Assembly: GCF_016031615.1 (NCBI RefSeq)
Contig: NZ_JACYXC010000001.1
Span: forward strand, 6,138,001 to 6,202,000
DNA length: 64,000 nt
Direction: 5' to 3'
Origin: Streptomyces pactum
GTDB taxonomy: Bacteria; Actinomycetota; Actinomycetes; Streptomycetales; Streptomycetaceae
A program made the position numbers and the translations under genes. The notes beneath the pieces are model-generated. The model was not told the DNA's origin. It ran no database searches and worked only from the letters and a program-made list of their open reading frames with translations. Below are positions 18,080 through 24,859 of this stretch, one piece after another. Position 1 is the stretch's first letter; each line of letters starts with the position of its first letter.

Positions 18080-19948
18080 TCAGGCCTTCGCATACTCGCG
18101 GAAGCCGCGGCCGGTCTTCCGCCCCAGGCAGCCCGCCGCCACCAGGTGCTCCAGCAGCCGGGCCGGGGCCAGGCCCGGATCACGGAACTCGCGGTGCAGC
18201 ACCTTCTCGATCGCCAGCGACACATCCAGCCCGACCACGTCCAGCAGCTCGAACGGGCCCATCGGGTAGCCGCCGCCCAGCTTCATGGCGGTGTCGATGT
18301 CGTCCGGCGAGGCGTAGTGCTCCTGGACCATCTTCACCGCGTTGTTCAGGTACGGGAACAGCAGCGCGTTGACGATGAATCCGGCCCGGTCCCCGCAGTC
18401 CACCGGGTGCTTGCCGAGCGTCCCGCACACCTCCCGGACGGTGGCGTGCGCCGCGTCGGAGGTGAGCACCGTACGCACCACCTCCACCAGCTTCATCGCG
18501 GGCGCCGGGTTGAAGAAGTGCATCCCGATCACGTCCTGCGGGCGGGAGGTGGCCCGGGCACAGGCCACCACCGGCAGCGAGGAGGTGGTGGTGGCCAGCA
18601 CCGCCCCCGGCCGGCACACCGCGTCCAGCTCCGCGAACAGCCGCTGCTTGACCTCCAGGTCTTCGGCGACCGCCTCCACGGCCAGGTCCACGTCCGCGAA
18701 CGCCGCCCACGACCCGGCCGGGGTGATCCGGTCCAGCGCCTCCTGCCGCGCCGTCGCGGTCAGCCGCCCCTTGGCCACCGACCGCTCCAGGGACCGCCCG
18801 ATCCGGGCCTTGGCCCGCTCGGCCCGGGCGGCGTCGCGGCCGGCGAGCACCACCTGGTACCCGGCCTTGGCGAACACCTCGGCGATGCCGCCGGCCATGG
18901 TGCCCGAGCCGGCCACCCCGACCCGGCGCACCGGGCGGGCGCCGCCGGCGGCCTCTTGGGGCGCGGCCGGGGTGAGTCCGTCGGGCACCACCTCGGCACT
19001 GCCCGGGGCGGCGTAGGTGTAGAAGCCGCGGCCGGCCTTGCGGCCGGTGAGCCCGGCCGCGCTCAGCTGCCCCAGCACCGGTGCCGGTGCGTGGAGCCGG
19101 TCCCGGGACCGTTCGTACATCGCCTCCAGCACGGTCCGCGCGGTGTCGATGCCGATCAGGTCCAGCAGCGCCAGCGGCCCCATCGGCAGCCCGCAGCCCA
19201 GCCGCATCGCGGCGTCGATGTCCTCCCGGGTGGCGTACCGGGACTCATACATGGCCGCGGCCTGGTTGAGGTAGCCGAAGAGCAGGCCGTCGGCGACGAA
19301 ACCGGGCCGGTCGCCCACCGCCACCGGCTCCTTGCCCAGTTCCCGGGCGAGCGCGGTGACCGCGGCCACCGCCGTGGGGGAGGTGAGCACCGAGGAGACC
19401 ACCTCCACCAGCCGCATCGCCGGCGCGGGGTTGAAGAAGTGCAGTCCGACCACGCGCTCCGGGTGCGCCGACTCCGCGGCCAGCCGGGTGACCGACAGCG
19501 CGTTGGTGCCGGTGGCCAGGATCGCGTCCGGCCGGACCACCGCGTCCAGCGCGGCGAACACCTCCCGCTTGAGGGAGTGGTCCTCCGGCACCACCTCGAC
19601 GACCAGGTCGGCGGCGGCCGCCGCGGCCAGGTCCGGGGCGGTGCCGAACCGGGCGAGCGCCTCCGCGCGCTCCGGCCCGGTGAGCCGTCCCCGGGCCACC
19701 GCGCGGGCGGTGGAGGACTCCAGCGCGGCGACGGCCCGCCGCGCGGCCGCCTCCTGGACGTCGATGCCGATCACCCGGCGGCCGGACCGGACCAGCACCT
19801 CGGCGATGCCGGTGCCCATGGTGCCCAGGCCCACGACGGCCACGGTCCGCAGCGCGGCGGCGGGGGACGGGTCGGGGAGCGCGGCACAAGAAGGGGGCGG
19901 GGGGAGGGGGAGTTGGCGGTGGAGAGACGGCCCATGGCGAGACTCCAT
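18080..19948 (-). CDS. Duplicated 3-hydroxyacyl-CoA (3-hydroxybutyryl-CoA) dehydrogenase
   Basis: 622 aa made of two complete copies of the same enzyme. Copy 1, residues 30-325: Rossmann VAVVGLGTMGTGIAEVL, then HFFNPAPAMRLVEVV and GFVADGLLFGYLNQA. Copy 2, residues 340-622: VGVAGSGTMAGGIAEVF, HFFNPAPAMKLVEVV and GFIVNALLFPYLNNA. The catalytic His and the Asn of each half are visible, so both look active. Reduction of acetoacetyl-CoA would feed crotonyl-CoA to the neighbouring ccr. ATG 19948; the first 30 residues are low complexity. Confidence 0.92.
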   Translation of the reverse strand: MESRHGPSLHRQLPLPPPPSCAALPDPSPAAALRTVAVVGLGTMGTGIAEVLVRSGRRVIGIDVQEAAARRAVAALESSTARAVARGRLTGPERAEALARFGTAPDLAAAAAADLVVEVVPEDHSLKREVFAALDAVVRPDAILATGTNALSVTRLAAESAHPERVVGLHFFNPAPAMRLVEVVSSVLTSPTAVAAVTALARELGKEPVAVGDRPGFVADGLLFGYLNQAAAMYESRYATREDIDAAMRLGCGLPMGPLALLDLIGIDTARTVLEAMYERSRDRLHAPAPVLGQLSAAGLTGRKAGRGFYTYAAPGSAEVVPDGLTPAAPQEAAGGARPVRRVGVAGSGTMAGGIAEVFAKAGYQVVLAGRDAARAERAKARIGRSLERSVAKGRLTATARQEALDRITPAGSWAAFADVDLAVEAVAEDLEVKQRLFAELDAVCRPGAVLATTTSSLPVVACARATSRPQDVIGMHFFNPAPAMKLVEVVRTVLTSDAAHATVREVCGTLGKHPVDCGDRAGFIVNALLFPYLNNAVKMVQEHYASPDDIDTAMKLGGGYPMGPFELLDVVGLDVSLAIEKVLHREFRDPGLAPARLLEHLVAAGCLGRKTGRGFREYAKA

Positions 19949-19999
19949 AGGTGAGTTCCCCGGCGACGGGGAGAAGTGACGACTGGGGGAACGCCCGAT

Positions 20000-20028
20000 C
20001 CGCGAACACCGAACCCGAGCGTTCGCGG
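20000..20028. promoter_or_regulatory. Inverted repeat upstream of the 3-hydroxyacyl-CoA dehydrogenase
   Basis: CCGCGAAC (20000-20007) and GTTCGCGG (20021-20028), perfect eight-base arms 13 bp apart, 52-80 bp before the start at 19948. Candidate operator, no known match. Confidence 0.3.
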
Positions 20029-20252
20029 GAAAGGGAGTTATGTGCTCCTGGGCGGGCACCACTGGTCGTAGACAACCCGCGAAGAAGGCGTGTGGCGGGC
20101 CCTGTCCCGGGGCCGCACCGTGGCTGAGTGCCGAACCGACGTCACTCCTGGCGGCTGCGTCACCAGGCCGCCCGAGCAGGAGGACTGCTCGTGTCCGGGA
20201 GCTTAACTCGCCGGTAACCGGGAACGCCAGAGCTCGTCAGGACTCTCGCGCT

Positions 20253-20266
20253 GTGGCGCGCGCCAC
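20253..20266. promoter_or_regulatory. 14-bp palindrome upstream of the HEAT-repeat gene
   Basis: GTGGCGCGCGCCAC is fully self-complementary and ends 31 bp before the HEAT gene start. The same region repeats its halves (CCAC, GCGCGC) up to 20279. It sits in the 349-bp divergent region 19949-20297, in which I see no gene. Confidence 0.3.
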
Positions 20267-20297
20267 GGCGCGCTGCCACATGGGGAGGGATCGGGTC

Positions 20298-21095
20298 ATG
20301 GAAGACGACTTCCGCGCACTGGCCGACAGGGTGCGGGCTTCACTCACGTCCCCCGAGGAGACCGCCGCGTACGCATCGCTGCTGGCCCTCGTCCGGGACC
20401 GCACCCCCGCTGCGCGCGAGAAGCTCGCCCGTGTCCTGGTCGCGCCCGAACAACCACTGTGGGCCCGGGAGACCGCGGCCTACGTGCTGGGCAGCGCCGG
20501 GGACCGGCGGGCCTTCGAGACGCTGGTGCTGATGCTCAACTACCGGGACCCGGTGCGCTGTGTCACCGCCGCCCGCGCCCTGGCCCGGCTGGGCGACCCG
20601 CGCACCGCCCGGGCCGCCGCCGCGCTGGCCACCAACCCGGTCCGCACCCACTACGCGCTCCACCCCATCCGGCTGCTGGTCGAACTGCGCGCACCGGAGT
20701 CGGTGCCGGCGCTGATCGCCACCCTGGAGCGGCTGCTGGCCGCCCGTGACCACCACTGGCCCATCGCCCGCGCCTGTGTGGAGGGGCTCGGCGCGCTCGG
20801 CGACCCCCGGGCCATCCCGGTGCTCACGCTGGCGAGTTCCTACCCCCAGCTGACCGCCGCCGCCTCCGCCGCGCTGGCCCGCGCAGAGGCCCACCCGGAC
20901 GCCCGGGCGGCCTCCGGCACCGGCCCCCGCCGGGAGGGCCGGTCCGGTCCGGGCGCCCCGGGCACCGCCGGCGGGCGGTCCGGCCGGGAGCCCGGCGCGG
21001 CCGGCCGGCCGGCCCCCGGGGCCCGCTCCGGCCCGGGTGCCCGCCCCGGTCACGGCGGGCGGCCCCGCCCCGGCCGGCGGCCCGGGGCGGGGTGA
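20298..21095 (+). CDS. HEAT-repeat domain protein with disordered Arg/Gly/Pro tail
   Basis: 265 aa. Residues 25-205 are four to five alpha-alpha repeats of PBS-lyase/HEAT type (ETAAYVLGSAGDRRAFETLV, ARALARLGDPRTARAAAAL, VEGLGALGDPRAIPVL). Residues 206-265 are almost only Gly, Pro, Arg, Ala and Ser and look disordered and basic. HEAT scaffolds bind proteins; no partner is visible. ATG 20298 has GGGAGGGA seven bases upstream. Its TGA is followed within two bases by the promoter of the SDR gene. Confidence 0.85.
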   Translation: MEDDFRALADRVRASLTSPEETAAYASLLALVRDRTPAAREKLARVLVAPEQPLWARETAAYVLGSAGDRRAFETLVLMLNYRDPVRCVTAARALARLGDPRTARAAAALATNPVRTHYALHPIRLLVELRAPESVPALIATLERLLAARDHHWPIARACVEGLGALGDPRAIPVLTLASSYPQLTAAASAALARAEAHPDARAASGTGPRREGRSGPGAPGTAGGRSGREPGAAGRPAPGARSGPGARPGHGGRPRPGRRPGAG

Positions 21096-21096
21096 C

Positions 21097-21127
21097 TTGA
21101 CCTTGACGCCGGCGGCAGGGTTCGACA
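21097..21127 (+). promoter_or_regulatory. MerR-type promoter of the SDR gene with dyad operator
   Basis: TTGACC at 21097-21102 is followed by a 19-bp spacer, the overlong spacing typical of MerR-controlled promoters, then a weak -10 near 21122-21127. The spacer contains an imperfect dyad ACCTTGACGCC / GGCGGCAGGGT at 21100-21121 (9 of 11 pairs). Transcription would begin at or next to the ATG at 21136, so the mRNA is probably leaderless. Confidence 0.5.
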
Positions 21128-21135
21128 CTCCCGCC

Positions 21136-22044
21136 ATGACGCGAACGCCACACCGCATCAGCGGCTCCGACCCCGCCCGCACCACGCGGCCCACCGGTCA
21201 CACCGACCCCGGCGACCGGGCCGGGCACACCGGCCCCGGTGACCCCACCGACCCCGCCGGAACCCCGGCTCACACCGGCCCCATCGGTTACGGCACGCCG
21301 GACCTGCGCGGGAAGGTCGCCGTGGTCACCGGGGCCGGCACCGGCATCGGACGGGCCACCGCCCGTGCCCTGGCCGGCGCCGGGGCCGAGGTGGTGGCCC
21401 TGGGCCGCCGCCCGGAGCCGCTGGCCGCAACCGCCGAGGGCCACCCCGGGGTGCACCCGCTGCCCGCCGACATCACCGCCGACGGCGCGCCCGAGGAGAT
21501 CGTCCGGCGGGTGCTGGCGGACCACGGACGGCTGGACGTCCTCGTCAACAACGCCGGTGTGGTGCGCCCCGGCACCTTCGGCGAGGTCACCCGCGAGCTG
21601 TTCGGGCTCCAGCTCGCCACCAACCTCGTCGCCCCGGCGCTGCTCGCCCAGGCCGCGCTGGAACCGCTGGCGGAGGCGGGCGGGGTGATCGTCAACGTCA
21701 GCACCGCCGTCGGCCTGCGCGCCTGGCCCGGCGGGTGGGTGTACGCCTCCACCAAGGCGGCCCTGGACACCCTCACCCGCAGCTGGGCGGTGGAGCTGGC
21801 ACCGCGCGGCATCCGCGTGGTGGCGGTGGCCCCCGGTGCCGTCGAGACCCCGATCGGCGAGCACGGCGGATTCACCCCCGAGCAGCGGGCCCGTACCCGG
21901 GAGTGGCAGCTGGCGAACACCCCGGCCGGCCGCGTCGGCCACCCCGGGGAGGTGGCCTGGGCGATCACCCAGCTGGCCTCGCCCGGAGCCTCCTTCGTCA
22001 CCGGGGTGGTGCTCCCGGTGGACGGCGGCGCGGTCGTCGGCTGA
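21136..22044 (+). CDS. Short-chain dehydrogenase/reductase (SDR family)
   Basis: 302 aa. After a 55-residue His/Pro/Gly-rich leader comes a classical SDR domain: VAVVTGAGTGIGRATA (NAD(P) site), LVNNAGVV, catalytic Ser in VNVSTAVGL, YASTK (Tyr and Lys), and the C-terminal GVVLPVDGG. Substrate unknown. A MerR gene follows in the same direction, a common pairing in actinomycetes. No Shine-Dalgarno sequence precedes the ATG, which agrees with a leaderless transcript. Confidence 0.9.
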   Translation: MTRTPHRISGSDPARTTRPTGHTDPGDRAGHTGPGDPTDPAGTPAHTGPIGYGTPDLRGKVAVVTGAGTGIGRATARALAGAGAEVVALGRRPEPLAATAEGHPGVHPLPADITADGAPEEIVRRVLADHGRLDVLVNNAGVVRPGTFGEVTRELFGLQLATNLVAPALLAQAALEPLAEAGGVIVNVSTAVGLRAWPGGWVYASTKAALDTLTRSWAVELAPRGIRVVAVAPGAVETPIGEHGGFTPEQRARTREWQLANTPAGRVGHPGEVAWAITQLASPGASFVTGVVLPVDGGAVVG

Positions 22045-22162
22045 CGCCCGCGCGGCGCCCGGTCCCCGCCGTCCCCACCGCCCCCGCCCTCCGGCGGACG
22101 CTTCTGCCGTTCGGTGGAGGCTCCCGCCCTTTGGTAGAACAGGCGGCGAGGAGGTGGCGCGG

Positions 22163-22570
22163 GTGCGCATCGGTGAACTGGCCCGGAGGACCGGCACGAC
22201 GCCCCGCGCGCTGCGCCACTACGAACAGCAGGGGCTGATCGGCTCGGACCGGGCGGCCAACGGCTACCGGGAGTACCCCGAGCGGGCGGTGCGACGGGTG
22301 CGCAACATCCGCCACCTGCTCGACGCCGGCCTCACCCTGGAGGACGTGCGGTTCTTCCTGCCCTGCCTGGACGGTGACGTCACCGCCGGCCCGGCCGGGG
22401 CGGAGGGGCTACGCATCGCCCGCGACCGGCTGGCGGTGCTCGACGCCCGGATCGAGGCGCAGACCCGGGTGCGCGACCGGCTGGCCCGCGCGGTCGCCGA
22501 GGCGGAGGCCGGAGCCGTGGCCCCGGCGGGTGCCGGCGCGGGGGTCAGGGCCGCCGGTCCTCCGCGGTGA
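22163..22570 (+). CDS. MerR-family transcriptional regulator
   Basis: 135 aa. Winged helix at residues 1-70: VRIGELARRTGTTPRALRHYEQQGLI, then ANGYREYPERAVRRVRNI. A coiled-coil dimer helix follows and the short Ala-rich C-terminus has no metal Cys, so it is a small-molecule type rather than a metal sensor. GTG 22163 lies eight bases after AGGAGG (22149-22154). Likely regulator of the SDR promoter. Its last 26 bp overlap the end of the convergent RidA-family gene. Confidence 0.9.
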   Translation: MRIGELARRTGTTPRALRHYEQQGLIGSDRAANGYREYPERAVRRVRNIRHLLDAGLTLEDVRFFLPCLDGDVTAGPAGAEGLRIARDRLAVLDARIEAQTRVRDRLARAVAEAEAGAVAPAGAGAGVRAAGPPR

Positions 22571-22955
22571 TCGCCAGCGCCTCCACCTCCAGCAGCAGTT
22601 CGGGCCGGACGAGCGCCGCCACCTGCACCGCCGAGCCGGCCGGCGGCCGTGCGGTGTCGATCACCTCGTCCCGCGCCCGGCGGACCGCCGGCAGGAACGC
22701 CATGTCGGTGACGAAGTAGGTCAGCTTCACCACGTCGGCGAAGGTCGCCCCGGCCGCCGCCAGGCAACGGCGCAGGTTCTCGAACACCTGCCGGGCCTGG
22801 GCGTCCGGGTCGCCCTCGCCGACCAGTCGTCCCTGCTCGTCGAGGGCGATCTGCCCGGAGACGGCCACCAGGCGGCCGGTGCCCCAGACGACGTGGCTGT
22901 AGCCGTTGCCGGGGGCGACGCCCGCCGGGGCGGCCACATGGCTGAGCCGGGTCAT
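22545..22955 (-). CDS. RidA/YjgF-family protein
   Basis: 136 aa. Members hydrolyse reactive enamine/imine intermediates or act in specialised pathways. Seen here: SHVVWGTGRLVAVSGQIALDEQGRLVG, ARQVFENLRRCLAAAGA, VVKLTYFVTD and the C-terminal VALVRPELLLEVEALAI. The key Arg of true RidA (in the P-x-R-x motif) is represented by VRPELLLEVEA. Start ATG 22955. Confidence 0.9.
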   Translation of the reverse strand: MTRLSHVAAPAGVAPGNGYSHVVWGTGRLVAVSGQIALDEQGRLVGEGDPDAQARQVFENLRRCLAAAGATFADVVKLTYFVTDMAFLPAVRRARDEVIDTARPPAGSAVQVAALVRPELLLEVEALAITAEDRRP

Positions 22956-23020
22956 GCTGTCTCCTCGCGGTTCACGGAAGGTACGGCCGGACCGGTCGCC
23001 CGGCACCGGCCGATCATGAC

Positions 23021-24052
23021 TCACAGCAGGGACAGCTGGGTGGCCGGGGGTGGGCCGTCCGGTGCCGGGGCAGGCCGGGACACCCGGCGGGCCGCCCCGG
23101 CCGGCGCCGGGCCGATGCCGTACTCCGCGGCCAGTTCGTGCACCTGCCGGGTGATCCGCCGCTGGTACGCCGTGGGCGCGTAGGCGCCGTTCGCGTACAG
23201 CGCCTCGTAGCGCGGCACCAGTCCCGGGTGGTGGCGGGCCAGCCAGGACATGAACCACTCCCGGGCGCCGGGCCGCAGGTGGAGCACGAGCGGGGTGACC
23301 GAGGTGGCCCCGGCCGCCGCCACCGCCCGCACGGTGTCCCGCAGCTGGTCGGGGCGGTCGCCCAGCCAGGGGATCACCGGTGCCATCAGCACCCCGCACG
23401 GGATGCCGTGGGCGGTCAGGGTGCGCACCACGTCCAGCCGCCGGCCGGGGGAGGGCGTGCCCGGTTCGACCGTGCGCCACAGCTCCGGGTCGGTGAAGCC
23501 GACCGAGACCGAGACCCCCACGTCGGTCACGTCCGCCGCCGCCCGCAGCAGCTCCAGGTCGCGCAGGATCAGCGTGCCCTTGGTGAGGATGGAGAACGGG
23601 TTGGCCCGTTCGGTGAGCGCGGCCAGGACGCCGGGCATCAGCCGGTACCGGCCTTCCGCCCGCTGGTAGCAGTCCACGTTGGTGCCCATGGCGACGTGCT
23701 CGCCGCGCCAGCGGGGGGACGCCAGCTCCCGGCGGAGCAGTTCGGGGGTGTTGGTCTTCACCACGATCTGGGAGTCGAACCCCAGCCCGGTGTCGAGGTC
23801 GAGGTAGCCGTGGGACTTGCGCGCGAAACAGTAGACGCACGCGTGGGTGCAGCCGCGGTAGGGGTTGACCGTCCACTCGAACGGCATCCGGGAGGCGCCC
23901 GGCACCCGGTTGAGGATCGACCGCGCCCGCACCTCGTGGAAGGTGATCCCCCGGAACTCGGGGGTGTCGAAGGTGCGGGTGGTCACCGCACCGGCGCCGA
24001 AGAGGGCGGGGGCGGCGGCTCCGCCGTCGGGGGCGAGGTTGTCCCAGCGCAT
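23021..24052 (-). CDS. Radical SAM protein, Rv2578c family
   Basis: 343 aa. The [4Fe-4S] Cys triad is in YRGCTHACVYCFARKSH (C-x3-C-x2-C), within a partial TIM barrel (VVKTNTPELL, SILTKGTLILRDLELL, VGVSVSVGFTDPELW). Related to spore-photoproduct-lyase-like proteins; the reaction of this branch is unknown. The upstream LexA box ties it to the SOS response, and I recall that Rv2578c of M. tuberculosis is also DNA-damage induced. ATG 24052 is the first Met before the conserved RWDNL. Confidence 0.9.
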   Translation of the reverse strand: MRWDNLAPDGGAAAPALFGAGAVTTRTFDTPEFRGITFHEVRARSILNRVPGASRMPFEWTVNPYRGCTHACVYCFARKSHGYLDLDTGLGFDSQIVVKTNTPELLRRELASPRWRGEHVAMGTNVDCYQRAEGRYRLMPGVLAALTERANPFSILTKGTLILRDLELLRAAADVTDVGVSVSVGFTDPELWRTVEPGTPSPGRRLDVVRTLTAHGIPCGVLMAPVIPWLGDRPDQLRDTVRAVAAAGATSVTPLVLHLRPGAREWFMSWLARHHPGLVPRYEALYANGAYAPTAYQRRITRQVHELAAEYGIGPAPAGAARRVSRPAPAPDGPPPATQLSLL

Positions 24053-24098
24053 CGTCACTACCTCCGTCACCCCCCGTCGGCCGTTCTCGTTCAGAATA

Positions 24099-24110
24099 GA
24101 ACATATGTTC
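24099..24110. promoter_or_regulatory. LexA (SOS) box GAAC-ATAT-GTTC
   Basis: A perfect match to the actinobacterial/Gram-positive SOS box core GAAC-N4-GTTC, 47 bp upstream of the radical SAM gene start. It overlaps the predicted -10 of that gene. Confidence 0.85.
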
Positions 24111-24127
24111 GTCATCGACTCGGTCAA
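24100..24127 (-). promoter_or_regulatory. SOS promoter of the radical SAM gene
   Basis: On the minus strand TTGACC (24127-24122), a 16-bp spacer, and TATGTT (24105-24100). The -10 box lies inside the LexA palindrome, so LexA binding would block it directly. Confidence 0.65.
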
Positions 24128-24212
24128 CCCCTGATTTGGGCGGTCCGGCCGCTGGTGATTGGCTGGCCGGGGCGGCGGACGCCGCCGGTGCGACACAGGA
24201 GGAGGAAGAGCC

Positions 24213-24656
24213 ATGGGGCAGGTCGAGGCCACCACGGAGCGGGTCGTCAGGGGCAAGCCGGAGGACGTGTTCGACGCCCTCGCCGACTACCGCGGAACGC
24301 GCCCCGAACTGCTCCCCGAGCAGTTCAGCGAGTACGAGGTGCGCGAGGGCGGCGACGGCGCGGGCACCGTGGTGCACTGGCGCCTGCAGGCCACCAGCAA
24401 GCGGGTGCGCGACTGCCTGCTGGAGGTCACCGAGCCCAGCGAGGGGCAGCTGGTGGAGAAGGACCGCAACTCCTCCATGGTCACCACCTGGACCGTCACC
24501 CCGGCCGGGGAGGGGCTCTCCCGGGTCACCGTGACCAGTGTCTGGAACGGCGCCGGCGGCATCGGCGGCTTCTTCGAGCGGACCTTCGCGCCCAAGGGGC
24601 TCGGCCGCATCTACGACGCCGTACTCGCCCGGCTGGCCGAGCGGTTCGAGAAGTAG
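24213..24656 (+). CDS. SRPBCC (START-like) family protein
   Basis: 147 aa, one helix-grip domain: an N-terminal strand EATTERVVRGKPEDVFDALADY, central strands GTVVHWRLQA and TTWTVTPAGEGLSRVTVTSVW, and the long C-terminal helix LGRIYDAVLARLAERFEK. No catalytic residues can be assigned. Some members shuttle or cyclise hydrophobic ligands. AGGAGGAGGAAG is seven bases upstream of ATG 24213. Divergent from the radical SAM gene, so its promoter shares the 160-bp region with the SOS promoter. Confidence 0.88.
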   Translation: MGQVEATTERVVRGKPEDVFDALADYRGTRPELLPEQFSEYEVREGGDGAGTVVHWRLQATSKRVRDCLLEVTEPSEGQLVEKDRNSSMVTTWTVTPAGEGLSRVTVTSVWNGAGGIGGFFERTFAPKGLGRIYDAVLARLAERFEK

Positions 24657-24859
24657 CCCGCCCCCGGCCGGAGCGGCCGTCACCGGTTCGAGTGGTTTTC
24701 CCGGCGCGCCGGTGAGGCGGTGCCGTCCCTCCGACCGGGGAGAAAGCCGGTTGCGTCCCTCTCGTCGGTGAATTACCGCCCCTGAGCGAAGTTGCTCGCC
24801 ATTGTCGCGTAATGCGAGAAATGGGCGGCGGCGTAGTGCGACGAAGGGGAGAGGTATAC

